Notes under the pieces: model-generated
Database searches by the model: none
The model's input: the letters and a program-made list of their open reading frames with translations, nothing else
Told to the model about the DNA's origin: nothing
Translations under genes and position numbers: made by a program
In this document: in pieces, positions 42,781-51,605 of the stretch
Layout of the letters: each line of letters starts with the position of its first letter
Position numbering within the stretch: the first letter of the stretch is position 1
NCBI GenBank assembly: GCA_021772095.1
Contig: JADYXR010000034.1
Span: forward strand, 1 to 51,646
Source of the DNA: Candidatus Obscuribacter sp.
Lineage (GTDB): Bacteria; Cyanobacteriota; Vampirovibrionia; Obscuribacterales; Obscuribacteraceae
Direction of reading: 5' to 3'
Length of the DNA stretch: 51,646 bases

Positions 42781-42900
42781 CTAGCGAACCACCTGGAAAC
42801 CTGTTCTCCGCAAAAGAATGCCCGGAATTGCCCTTAAAAGCTAGCGAACCACCTGGAAACCTGTTCTCCGCAAAAGAATGCCCGGAATTGCCCTTAAAAG
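42781..42900. repeat. Perfect 60-bp tandem duplication
   Basis: Positions 42781-42840 and 42841-42900 are identical base for base; a third partial start (CTAGCAAACC) follows at 42901. The unit begins CTAGCGAACCACCTGGAAAC. Sixty bases keep the frame, so a 63-residue open frame at 42741-42932 carries a duplicated 20-residue peptide (EPPGNLFSAKECPELP core), but no ribosome site precedes it. Confidence 0.9.
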
Positions 42901-43400
42901 CTAGCAAACCTCGCAGAATGATTACCGTTTAATTTTAATCTGACAACCATGGGTCAACACGCCTGACCGTCGGTGTCCGGAAGCCTGTACCTTCTCCAGA
43001 AAGTACGCCTGGGTGCGGTTTTTCGCTAAATGTCGATTTGGATATTAGACATTAAGCCAATTTGATTTATCTCAAGGTCAAAACCTAAGGTCAAGACCTA
43101 AATTGACCCCTTCTCTTTTTCAGGATTTCAAAACACCCGCTACCGCGACTATAAGCCTGGTTTCGATTATTCGATTGCGCAACACGCGTAAACCAGCAAG
43201 TCCGTCCGAGTGTTTTGTCGTTTCTGCAAAAAGAGTTGAGGTCGAAAGGCTCATGTGAGCCAGTCGATGTCGTTTTACGTCATCGGCAAGTTCTTCTTTT
43301 CGAGAGCAAAACGAGAGCCTCTCGGCTTTCGCGATGTTGCTCGAGCAAACCAGTTGGCAGCCAATTCCTGGCCCAGCCACAAAACCAAGAGGTATTTACC
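42901..43400. other. Gene-free leader region of M4 protease copy 2
   Basis: A/T-rich around 43020-43110. AAGGTCAAAACCT and AAGGTCAAGACCT lie in tandem at 43074-43099, the second being the palindrome AGGTC-AA-GACCT, a possible operator. An in-frame extension of the protease to 43215 is not protein-like. Confidence 0.4.
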
Positions 43401-44441
43401 ATGACACACAATCGCAACTTCGATGGCTTCATCCCCGCCTTCCTCCTCAATCGTTGGGCTCGCCTGAACCCGACCAACCTGTCCCTGCTCGCCACTCTGG
43501 CCAAGACCCAGGCGCTCGCGCTCGACAGTCAGACCACTCTGCCTGCCGCTCTGCGCTTCGCTGTCCTCGCCGCCGGCCAGGGCGACCGCCGCATCTTCGA
43601 CTGCATGGAAAGCACTCGCCTTCCCGGCACCCGCGCTCGTCACGAAGGTGACGGTGAGTATGCCGCCTTTCCGCTCGTCAACGACGCCTACGAGTTCCAC
43701 GGCGACGTCCGTCGCTTTCTGACCGAGGTCTGCAAGCGCAACTCGCTCGACAACAAGGGCATGGACCTGATCGGCAGCGTCAACTACGACCGCGGCTACA
43801 ACAACGCCTACTTCAACCAGCGGCAGATGGTGTACGGCAACGGTGACCAGGTCATCTTCGCCCGCTTCATCATCCGCAGCATCGTCGGCCACGAGATGTT
43901 CCACGGCGTGACGCACAACACCTCGGGCCTGGAATACCAGGGCCAGAGTGGTGCGCTCAACGAGAGCTTCTCCGACGTCGGTGGCGTGCTCGTCGACCAG
44001 TTCATCGGCAACATCAAGGCGTCGAAGGCTGACTGGCTCGTCGGTCCGGGACTGTTCATGCCCTCGGTCAACGGCAAGGCGCTGCGCAGCATGATCGACC
44101 CGGGCTCGGCGTATGACGACGACAAGCTCGGCAAGGACCCGCAGCCGGACCACATGGACCGGATCTTCACGGGTTGGGAAGACAACGGCGGCGTCCACAT
44201 CAACAGTGGCATCGTCAACAAGGCCTTCGCCCTGTTCGCCATCGCGATGGACGGCTACGCCTTCGAGCGTCCGTTCGCCATCTGGTACGCCGCCAACTGC
44301 GGTGAAGACCGGGTGGGCGCCAACGCGACCTTCCAGGACTTCGCCGACAAGACCATGGTGCACTGCGCTAAGATCGCGCCCCGGCAGAAGAACAACCTGA
44401 AGGACGCCTGGCAACAGGTCGGCATCACTGTCGCCGCCTGA
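43401..44441 (+). CDS. Protealysin-like M4 metalloprotease, copy 2
   Basis: 346 residues. Complete M4 active site: HEMFH (H164, E165, H168), E188 in GALNESFSD, His266 in NGGVHINSG. Like copy 1 it has no signal peptide and only a short N-terminal region (RRIFDCMES...LPG...VNDAYEFHGDVRRFL) of the protealysin precursor type, so the unprocessed protein is cytoplasmic unless exported by another route. GAGG lies 8 bases before the ATG. It has a strong C/G-ending codon preference. The two copies are 27 kb apart on opposite strands and are moderately diverged. Confidence 0.9.
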   Translation: MTHNRNFDGFIPAFLLNRWARLNPTNLSLLATLAKTQALALDSQTTLPAALRFAVLAAGQGDRRIFDCMESTRLPGTRARHEGDGEYAAFPLVNDAYEFHGDVRRFLTEVCKRNSLDNKGMDLIGSVNYDRGYNNAYFNQRQMVYGNGDQVIFARFIIRSIVGHEMFHGVTHNTSGLEYQGQSGALNESFSDVGGVLVDQFIGNIKASKADWLVGPGLFMPSVNGKALRSMIDPGSAYDDDKLGKDPQPDHMDRIFTGWEDNGGVHINSGIVNKAFALFAIAMDGYAFERPFAIWYAANCGEDRVGANATFQDFADKTMVHCAKIAPRQKNNLKDAWQQVGITVAA

Positions 44442-44791
44442 GGTTGACGCGCAAGCGCCAACTTAGCAAACGGCTGGGTTTAGGCAACTAAACCTTACCC
44501 AAGCTACGCGAGCAAACGGTTTGCAAAGGGCCTCAAGCCCCGAGCATTCCGTTTGTTTCGCGCTTTTTACCTACATACTATCTCATGTCGTTTCTTTGTT
44601 CGTTCGAAGCGTTCGAAGTTCGAAATTTGCGGACTGGTGGGCGGCTTTGCCTCAAGAAACACAACGGACCATCCGCTGAGACTGTTTCACACTCGCATCA
44701 GTCCGATTATCATTCGATCGATTGAACCCACACACGATGTTGGTATAAAGAGCCGTCGACGCCGCGCGGAAAAGTTCGAAAAAGGTGCAAT
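44442..44791. other. Intergenic region with small hairpins
   Basis: Three small hairpins follow the protease stop: GTTGACGC-GCAA-GCGCCAAC (one mismatch), GGTTTAG-GCAA-CTAAACC (44475-44492) and GCAAAC/GTTTGC. None has a T-run. The promoter of the ABC operon should be in 44600-44780. No gene seen. Confidence 0.45.
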
Positions 44792-45859
44792 GTGGAACAG
44801 TTCATTTCCGTCGAGAACCTCGTAAAGACTTACCGCCTGGGCAAAGTCAAAGCCGTTAACGGTGCCTCCTTCCACGTCAACCAAGGCGAAATCTTCGGAC
44901 TGATCGGTCCCAACGGCGCGGGCAAAACAACCATTATGGGTTGCCTGCTCGCACTCGTTAAAGCCACTTCCGGCACTGTCACCATCGACGGAAAATCGCC
45001 CCTCGATCTCGACGTAAAACGCATGACCGGCTTTCTACCAGAACGCCCGTCGTACAACCGCTGGATGACTATCCATCAGTTTCTTTCTTATCATCACATG
45101 CTCGCCGAACAACCCTCCACGCAACGAGAAGGCGATATCAAACGCGTGCTGTCAATGGTGGAACTCGACATCGATCCCAAAAGCCGGCGCGTCAAAGAAT
45201 TGTCGCGCGGCATGCTGCAACGCGTGGGCCTGGCTCAGGCATTCATCGGCAGACCGACGTTGTGTTTTTTCGACGAACCCACATCAGGAATGGATCCTCT
45301 CGGTTTCATTCTGATGAGAAAACTTCTGAAAAACTGCAAAGACGATGGCATTACCGTGATACTAAACTCGCACCATTTGCAGGAAGTGGAAAAAGTCTGC
45401 GACCAGGTCGCCTTCATCCGTCAGGGGCGAATCGAATATCAGGACCGCGTCGATCGATTGTCTGAGGAAAAAAGCATTATTTTGATGCGTTGGAATTGCA
45501 ACGATGATGCCATCGCATCGAATACCACGATGATTCAGGCGGCCGCTGGCAGGCATAGCGCAACGATTATAGAAGTAAACGATAACAATGCTCGCTTCAC
45601 CGTCGCCGACAAAAACGCGGCTGCCGAGTTGCTTTGCGATGTGGTGGCATCCGGTATTAAAGTCTACGAAATGATTTTTGAAAAACGGGAGCTGGTCGAT
45701 CTGTTCTTAAGTTCTGGCTCGGTCGAAGACACTCCTAGTGGTGCCTCGCTTGTCGGAATCGAACAGCCGGTTGATACTAGCCATAGCCCGACCATCAAAA
45801 GTTCCGGAGGCTCACAAGAAGAGACGCACACCGAATCTTCAGGTGGTGCATCGTCATGA
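44792..45859 (+). CDS. ABC transporter ATP-binding protein
   Basis: 355 residues with a GTG start (AAGG about 6 bases upstream). Walker A GPNGAGKT at 39-46, signature LSRGM at 137-141, Walker B LCFFDE at 157-162, H-loop His in LNSHH at about 194. This CcmA/NatA-like type powers small two-component exporters. After the about 225-residue ATPase core, an extra domain (230-315) and a low-complexity Ser/Gly/Glu tail (316-355) follow. It is the first gene of a tightly coupled operon: its stop overlaps the permease start (ATGA). Confidence 0.92.
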   Translation: MEQFISVENLVKTYRLGKVKAVNGASFHVNQGEIFGLIGPNGAGKTTIMGCLLALVKATSGTVTIDGKSPLDLDVKRMTGFLPERPSYNRWMTIHQFLSYHHMLAEQPSTQREGDIKRVLSMVELDIDPKSRRVKELSRGMLQRVGLAQAFIGRPTLCFFDEPTSGMDPLGFILMRKLLKNCKDDGITVILNSHHLQEVEKVCDQVAFIRQGRIEYQDRVDRLSEEKSIILMRWNCNDDAIASNTTMIQAAAGRHSATIIEVNDNNARFTVADKNAAAELLCDVVASGIKVYEMIFEKRELVDLFLSSGSVEDTPSGASLVGIEQPVDTSHSPTIKSSGGSQEETHTESSGGASS

Positions 45860-46647
45860 ATCGAGCGATATTTCAATACAGTTTATTCAGCAAATTTACC
45901 AGTTATATAGACTGGGTAGTTTTGCTGGCGATAATCGTCAGTCCGACTCTCATGATGTGTCTGGTCGTCTACAACATCGAAAATCATGAATACAAAGTGA
46001 CAGTGGCGAAGACACTGTTTTCAAACTTTTCTAACTCCTGGCTTTGGATGCTCATTGCCTACGTTTTCGTCAGTGACGCCCTGGTGGCAAGGCGTCCGGT
46101 CGGCGACGCTGCGCCACTTTGTTTACTTTTCACTCGGCCTATTCCAAGAATAAATTATGTGATTTCAAAATGGCTCGCCGGAGCGATCGGCATCTTCGCC
46201 GTCATGGTTCCGTCGGCGTACCTGTTCCAAATTGCCTGCCTTCCGTTTGATATCACCACGAATTTCATGGATAGTTACATGTTCGCGGAACTGGCTGCCA
46301 ATGCCGTTAGCTACTCAGCGCTTATGGTATTTCTTCACTGCCTGCCACCAGGAATTGGCGCGCTCACATATGCCACCATGATCGGTATCACCAATACGGG
46401 CAACACGCTGGCTTCTTTCAACGACAAAGGCGACAACTGGTTCACACACGCAATGCACGATTTGTTTGTCTTTCTGAGCTTTTGGTTGGGTGACTTCACA
46501 TATCCAACAATTGATGTTTATACTATGCTGACCAGTGTTACGTTCGATTGGCACCCCGTGGTCGTCTACGTGTCTAACATAATTCTCTACCTGGTTCTTG
46601 GAACACTATGCATGGTGCATCGCGAGTTTTTCTATGCAACAGATTAA
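45856..46647 (+). CDS. ABC transporter permease (ABC-2 type)
   Basis: 263 residues, about six membrane segments (21-42, 60-78, 112-130, 150-175, 195-215 and 235-255). It starts inside the stop of the ATPase gene (ATGA overlap), which implies translational coupling and a shared transporter. The loop ARRPVGDAAPLCLLFTRPIPR between helices 2 and 3 resembles the coupling region of ABC-2 permeases that sits against the ATPase. The cargo is unknown; the thioredoxin that follows suggests it could relate to cysteine-containing or redox substrates, but that is speculation. Confidence 0.82.
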   Translation: MNRAIFQYSLFSKFTSYIDWVVLLAIIVSPTLMMCLVVYNIENHEYKVTVAKTLFSNFSNSWLWMLIAYVFVSDALVARRPVGDAAPLCLLFTRPIPRINYVISKWLAGAIGIFAVMVPSAYLFQIACLPFDITTNFMDSYMFAELAANAVSYSALMVFLHCLPPGIGALTYATMIGITNTGNTLASFNDKGDNWFTHAMHDLFVFLSFWLGDFTYPTIDVYTMLTSVTFDWHPVVVYVSNIILYLVLGTLCMVHREFFYATD

Positions 46648-47620
46648 GGCCGGACATAACCAGACCACAACAATTCCGACCGGATTGGTCGTCGTCATGC
46701 TGGTGGCGTTGACGCTGCGAATCGGAGTGAAGACGTGGGACAAAAATCATCCACCGTCGACGCGGAGCGGCATCGCCTGGCATGACATCAACTATTTGGA
46801 TAAAGTAGATGCCTCTTCGAAAAAACTTTTGCTGATCGATTTTTCTGCCGACTGGTGCCGTCCATGCAAAACTATGGAGCGAACAACGTTCCTGAACCGC
46901 ACCGTTACTGAGATGGCTGCTAAAGACTTCGAGGCTATAAAAATCATCGACCGCCGGGCCGAGGAAGACAAAAACCCTCCGAAAATTGCTGACCTTTATA
47001 CAAAATACAATCTCTACGGCTTTCCCACTATCGTGGTTGCGTTGCCTGACAAAACCTATGTGGACAAGTTTACGGGCGCGAAGTCGCCGAAAGAATTTTC
47101 GTCATTTCTCGCGACTGCGCTTGAGAAGGCGAGTAAGGTGCGTGCAAAAGAGGCGATGTGTGACGGCCGATTCGAAGACGCATTGACCAGTTTGGGAGAT
47201 TACAACAATCTCGATTTTGAAAAGCTCGGCGCCACTTCGATATCTATGATTTCTTGGCAGATTCTAAGTTCGCTCCACAAGGAAGAAGACGCCAAAAAAG
47301 TGGTGCGACAAGCAGAAAGTTATGTCCGAAAAAAAACAAAAATTAAAACCGAAGATGAATGGCCGCTTCCGCTGTTCCGCTACATGCTCGGCCAATACTC
47401 GGACAAAGAACTGCTGGAGAAAGCAAAATCGAAAGACGAACAAACCGACGCTCACTGTTGCATCGGACTGAAGAAATTACAACTAGGTGAAAAGCCACAG
47501 GCCATCACTAATTTCATGACCGCAATTAGAACCGGATACGCCTACGGCGAAACCTATTCTCTCGCTCAAAGTTACCTGGACAAACTCGCACCAGAAGAAT
47601 CGCCGAATCAAACCAAGTGA
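46634..47620 (+). CDS. Membrane-anchored thioredoxin-fold protein with helical C-terminal domain
   Basis: 328 residues. Its ATG overlaps the permease gene by 14 bases. One N-terminal membrane helix (about 16-30), then a thioredoxin domain (about 45-165) with CRPC (C75, C78) in FSADWCRPCKTME and the cis-Pro in YGFPTIVV (P131), similar to the DsbD-gamma/thioredoxin-7 type. Residues 170-328 are helical and TPR-like (FEDALTSLGDYNNLDF, KPQAITNFMTAIRTGYAYG). It probably faces the periplasm if the anchor is N-in. Co-expressed with the ABC transporter, so it may supply or use thiols for the transported substrate. Confidence 0.85.
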   Translation: MQQIKAGHNQTTTIPTGLVVVMLVALTLRIGVKTWDKNHPPSTRSGIAWHDINYLDKVDASSKKLLLIDFSADWCRPCKTMERTTFLNRTVTEMAAKDFEAIKIIDRRAEEDKNPPKIADLYTKYNLYGFPTIVVALPDKTYVDKFTGAKSPKEFSSFLATALEKASKVRAKEAMCDGRFEDALTSLGDYNNLDFEKLGATSISMISWQILSSLHKEEDAKKVVRQAESYVRKKTKIKTEDEWPLPLFRYMLGQYSDKELLEKAKSKDEQTDAHCCIGLKKLQLGEKPQAITNFMTAIRTGYAYGETYSLAQSYLDKLAPEESPNQTK

Positions 47621-47786
47621 ACAACACATTTGGACTGTGGTCACGACTATGCTGCCGGCATTATTTTTACGCGTCGAGGCTGCGCAAAACCTCATCAGCG
47701 AAGTTCGGACACATCAACCACGTTCGAACATGTAGGCGAAGTTCAATCACGTCGCTGTTTTTCTTGAGCTAAAAACGCCATCTAAA

Positions 47787-48488
47787 TCACTTGGACATGT
47801 CTTCAAATAAATCTTTCGGCAATGCATCGAATTGCCCCGATAAAGTAAATCGATCTCGTTCCGGAAGCAGGTTGGGATTGAAGCCCTGAGCATCAGACAA
47901 ATTCTCATTGGCAAGCGGCTTGTACTGCTGCTTACTTCCGCCCTCGCCGATATCTTTCAAATAGAGCGCGTAATCATCTCGAATCGCTTCGACTTGAGGA
48001 TGGTCGAGTCCGAGTTTTGCGGACTTGATGTACATCGCCTGCTGATAGAAAACACCAGCCTCTTCGACCTTTCTCCAACCATGATACAGCAGCGCAGCGT
48101 TGTGCGTGACCGTTCCAGTATCAAGATGATCTTGACCAAGCCGCCTGCGATACATCTGCAAAAGGCGCATCATCACCGGCGCGCCGTAATGGAACCTGCT
48201 GTCTCGATAATAAATTTGAGAAAGCAACTCCAGCGAAATCCCCAGTCTCTGGTCATCGCCGCCATACGCCTCCGCTATCTCCAGAGCACGCAATCCAGAT
48301 TGCTCCGCCTCATCAAAAATTTCGTCTTTGATGCACCGTTCCGTGTCAGCAACATAACGCTTCCACCGAGCATCGCGCTCTTCATCCGTTTCTTCGGAAT
48401 AATCCGGTATGAATTCACCACCAGTGGTGTCAACACCAGGCATGACAATAGGTTTATATTCTCCGGACTGTTTGAACACTTCGCTCAT
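47787..48488 (-). CDS. Tetratricopeptide-repeat protein
   Basis: 233 residues with no signal. Helical repeats at about 55-165 (AEQSGLRALEIAEAYGGDDQRLGISL; VTHNAALLYHGWRKVEEAGVFYQQAMYI) fit the TPR_10/TPR_12 type, in which each unit ends near a DHP/DQ turn. The disordered N-terminus (acidic) and the C-terminal 50 residues have no known motif. Probably a protein-protein adaptor. Convergent with the thioredoxin gene. The ribosome site is weak. Confidence 0.75.
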   Translation of the reverse strand: MSEVFKQSGEYKPIVMPGVDTTGGEFIPDYSEETDEERDARWKRYVADTERCIKDEIFDEAEQSGLRALEIAEAYGGDDQRLGISLELLSQIYYRDSRFHYGAPVMMRLLQMYRRRLGQDHLDTGTVTHNAALLYHGWRKVEEAGVFYQQAMYIKSAKLGLDHPQVEAIRDDYALYLKDIGEGGSKQQYKPLANENLSDAQGFNPNLLPERDRFTLSGQFDALPKDLFEDMSK

Positions 48489-48912
48489 TTACAACCGCAC
48501 ACTTCTTTAAATCTACGCCAACACCAGACTGAAAGTTCTATACCCGGTTAAATTGCACAAAGTCGGGATTGATCACCAAACTTTGCACAACAAAACGATT
48601 GCCAATCGGCAACACGATAGAGCCGCGATACGAGAGGTTCCAGCAGATCACAATTACCATCCTAACACCCCTGAATTTCAAAACTTTTTCGATTTCCGAA
48701 AAAACGCACAGGTTCAGGCGTTCAAATAATCCCGGCTCGATTAAATTGGCAGCGCCATGAGAAACTCAGTATCCGAGAGAACAGTGGTTACAGGGTGCCT
48801 ACGTAGTCTTCAATGATCAGAGCGGCTCAGGCGTGAGTTTAAATGAGGGGTGCGATGTTAGGACACAACTTGTCAATATTCAGTGTAGGCATGTTACGTT
48901 ACCGCATCGTGA
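48489..48912. other. Divergent region upstream of glgB
   Basis: A/T-rich, without a convincing gene. Promoters of both flanking genes are expected here. Confidence 0.4.
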
Positions 48913-48942
48913 GATAGCCAAAAAGGTTCATGGTTGGCTATC
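48913..48942. promoter_or_regulatory. Inverted repeat upstream of glgB
   Basis: Perfect 9-bp dyad GATAGCCAA / TTGGCTATC with a 12-base spacer, ending 53 bases before the glgB start. It could be an operator or a leader hairpin. Confidence 0.45.
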
Positions 48943-48948
48943 CTAAAG

Positions 48949-48993
48949 GCGCCTTGAGATACAATACCGATCCTTCCGCGCCTTGAGACAGAA
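48949..48993. promoter_or_regulatory. Direct repeat at the glgB start
   Basis: GCGCCTTGAGA occurs at 48949-48959 and 48978-48988, 29 bases apart, followed by ATACAAT and CAGAATT respectively. The second copy sits where a Shine-Dalgarno is expected (weak GAGACA), so binding there could affect translation or transcription. Confidence 0.4.
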
Positions 48994-48995
48994 TT

Positions 48996-51605
48996 ATGAT
49001 CAAACTCGACTTCCTCACAGACTACGACGTTCACCTCTTTGGCGAAGGTTCGCACTACCGACTGTATGACAAACTCGGGGCTCACATCATCGAGCAGGGC
49101 GGACAGCGCGGCACCCATTTCGGTGTCTGGGCACCAAGCGCTGACCGGGTCTCGGTACTCGGCGATTTCAACGAATGGCGACCGGGTGTCACGCCACTCG
49201 AGAAAGTCGGTCAATCAGGGCTCTGGACTGGTTTTGTCCCCGGTGTCAAAGAGAAAGAAGCTTACAAATACCACATCACGCCAAGCAACGGCACGGCACC
49301 TTCTGAGCGTTCCGACCCGTTTGGCTTTTACGCCGAAGTCAGACCCAAAACAGCATCAATCGTTTGGGACTTAAACAAATACACCTGGAAAGACCAGGAT
49401 TGGATGAAAAAGCGCGGGCACAACAACGGGCTCGAGGCGCCGATTTCGGTGTATGAAGTGCACCTGGCCTCCTGGATGCACGTGCCTGAGGAAGAAGATC
49501 GCTGGCTCACATATCGCGAGCTTGCCGACAAATTGACGACCTACGTCAAGGAGATGGGCTTTACACACGTTGAGTTTTTGCCGATTTCAGAACACCCACT
49601 CGACCTCTCCTGGGGCTACCAGCCAATCGGCTACTTCTCGCCGACCAGCCGATTTGGATCGCCCGACGATCTTATGTATCTGATCGACCAACTCCACCAA
49701 AATGACATCGGTGTCCTCGTAGACTGGGTGCCGGCGCACTTCCCCAAAGACGGTCACGGCTTGGGCATGTTCGACGGAACACATCTGTATGAACACGCCG
49801 ACCCGCGCCAGGGCGAGCACAAAGAATGGGGCACCTACATCTTCAATTACGGTCGCTACGAAGTCGACGAGTATTTGACCAGCAACGCCTTCTTCTGGCT
49901 CGACAAATACCACATCGACGGATTACGCGTTGACGCAGTCGCCTCGATGATTTATCTCGACTACGCCAGAAAGGACGGCGAGTGGATCGCCAACGATTTC
50001 GGCGGCAGAGAAAATATCGAAGCAATCAATTTTTTGAGAAGACTAAACGAGAGAATCTATTCGCATTATCCAGACGTGATGACCGTTGCAGAAGAGTCGA
50101 CCGCCTGGCCGCTGGTGTCGCGTCCGACCTATCTCGGTGGACTGGGCTTCCATCAAAAGTGGGACATGGGCTGGATGCACGACATTCTCGAGTACATGGC
50201 GCTTGAACCAATTCACAGAAAATATCATCAGACTAAACTGACCTTCCGCGGTCTGTACGCGTTCTCTGAGAACTTTGTTTTGCCTCTTTCGCACGACGAA
50301 GTTGTCTACGGCAAGAAGTCGTTGCTGAACAAAATGCCGGGCGACGAATGGCAGCGTTTTGCCAATCTCCGGATATTATTCGGAATCATGTTCACTACTC
50401 CAGCGAAGAAATTGTTGTTCATGGGTGGTGAGTTCGGTCAGTGGAACGAATGGAATCACGCAGCCAGTCTCGATTGGCATTTATTGGAAAATCCACTGCA
50501 CAAAGGCGTTCAGAATTTCGTTCGCGATTTAAATCATCTCTATAAAGAAGAGCCGGCATTATATGAGCTGGACTTCCAGTCAGCCGGATTCGAATGGATC
50601 GACTGCAGTGACTACGAACAAAGTGTGGTCAGTTTCTTGCGCTACTCAAAAGATAAAAAAGAGTGCGCAATGGTTGTCTGCAACTTCACTCCAGTCGTTC
50701 GTCACGACTATCGCATCGGCGTTCCTCAAGGTGGTTTCTGGAAAGAAGTGCTCAACAGCGACGGTACCGCATATGGTGGCAGTGGCGTCGGCAATTTCGG
50801 TGGTGTGGAAGCATGGCATACGAATGAGCACGGCAAAGAACACACTCTGTCAGTGACACTGCCACCTCTCGGAATTATTGTATTCCAGCCAGTCTCTACA
50901 GGTGTCAGAGATATGGATTGCTTTAAGCAAAATTCGACGAACACGTCAAAACGAAATCACCCTTTGGATTTTCTACGCGGCATCGCAATCTTGATGGTGA
51001 TTGGTCAGCACAATCCTCTGCGTGTCGCCCAATCTGGTCAACTGCAGTCGATCTCGTGGATCTGGCTAGAGTGCGGATGGATTGGCGTCGACTTATTTTT
51101 CGTTCTGTCCGGCTTTCTGATTGGCGGATTATTGCTATCCGAAATCAAAAAAGAAGATAGTTTGGATGTGATGAAATTTTTGGTCAGACGCGGAATGCGG
51201 CTCTGGCCAACGTACTTGATACTGCTGCTTTTCCTGTCTACCGGACTTACACTGACGACAGTCGATCGCAATCACGATCTGATGTGGAACTGGTTGCATC
51301 TGCAAAATTACATGGGCGGCGTCGACAGACCGCACCTATGGAGCCTCGCCGTTGAAGAGCACTTCTATTTGCTTTTGCCTTTTTTCCTCTGCACGCTTTT
51401 GTTTTTCAAACGATTGCATTACATCCCATTGATTGCGCTGCTTCTTTGCGTATGCTGTTTCTTCGGACGAAATGCAGTCACTGACACGAAATTCGCGTAT
51501 GAAGCAACCCACCTTCGAGTAGACGGTTTGTTCTTCGGCGTCTTTCTAGGAGATTTTCTCAAATGTTGTGTTTTAGCATTGCTTAGGCGGCCTCTTCTTG
51601 TTTGA
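48996..51605 (+). CDS. glgB: Glycogen branching enzyme fused to a truncated acyltransferase-3 domain
   Basis: 869 residues in one frame. Residues 1-632 are a complete 1,4-alpha-glucan branching enzyme (GH13): N-terminal CBM48 (THFGVWAPSADRVSVLGDFN, 40-59), catalytic barrel with nucleophile D313 (GLRVDAVA), acid/base E366 (TVAEES), D434 (LSHDEVV), and the C-terminal beta domain ending LPPLGIIVFQP. Instead of a stop, a short linker leads into an acyltransferase-3 (OafA/YrhL-like) membrane domain from about 655: HPLDFLRGIAIL (655-666), WIGVDLFFVLSGFLIGG (695-711), HLWSLAVEEHFYLLLP (780-795). It is cut at about 855, where foreign sequence begins. An internal ATG (residue 640, 50913) could start a separate acyltransferase, but no stop separates the two. 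GlgB makes alpha-1,6 branches in glycogen; acyltransferase-3 proteins acylate glycans. Confidence 0.85.
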   Translation: MIKLDFLTDYDVHLFGEGSHYRLYDKLGAHIIEQGGQRGTHFGVWAPSADRVSVLGDFNEWRPGVTPLEKVGQSGLWTGFVPGVKEKEAYKYHITPSNGTAPSERSDPFGFYAEVRPKTASIVWDLNKYTWKDQDWMKKRGHNNGLEAPISVYEVHLASWMHVPEEEDRWLTYRELADKLTTYVKEMGFTHVEFLPISEHPLDLSWGYQPIGYFSPTSRFGSPDDLMYLIDQLHQNDIGVLVDWVPAHFPKDGHGLGMFDGTHLYEHADPRQGEHKEWGTYIFNYGRYEVDEYLTSNAFFWLDKYHIDGLRVDAVASMIYLDYARKDGEWIANDFGGRENIEAINFLRRLNERIYSHYPDVMTVAEESTAWPLVSRPTYLGGLGFHQKWDMGWMHDILEYMALEPIHRKYHQTKLTFRGLYAFSENFVLPLSHDEVVYGKKSLLNKMPGDEWQRFANLRILFGIMFTTPAKKLLFMGGEFGQWNEWNHAASLDWHLLENPLHKGVQNFVRDLNHLYKEEPALYELDFQSAGFEWIDCSDYEQSVVSFLRYSKDKKECAMVVCNFTPVVRHDYRIGVPQGGFWKEVLNSDGTAYGGSGVGNFGGVEAWHTNEHGKEHTLSVTLPPLGIIVFQPVSTGVRDMDCFKQNSTNTSKRNHPLDFLRGIAILMVIGQHNPLRVAQSGQLQSISWIWLECGWIGVDLFFVLSGFLIGGLLLSEIKKEDSLDVMKFLVRRGMRLWPTYLILLLFLSTGLTLTTVDRNHDLMWNWLHLQNYMGGVDRPHLWSLAVEEHFYLLLPFFLCTLLFFKRLHYIPLIALLLCVCCFFGRNAVTDTKFAYEATHLRVDGLFFGVFLGDFLKCCVLALLRRPLLV

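Noticed and set aside
42741..42932. 63-residue protein spanning the 60-bp duplication
   Set aside because: No Shine-Dalgarno; the repeat keeps all frames open, so openness is not evidence of coding.
43275..44414. 379-residue minus-strand frame
   Set aside because: Antisense of M4 copy 2.
44553..44825. 90-residue plus-strand frame ending inside the ABC ATPase gene
   Set aside because: No ribosome site and overlaps the start of a certain gene in another frame.
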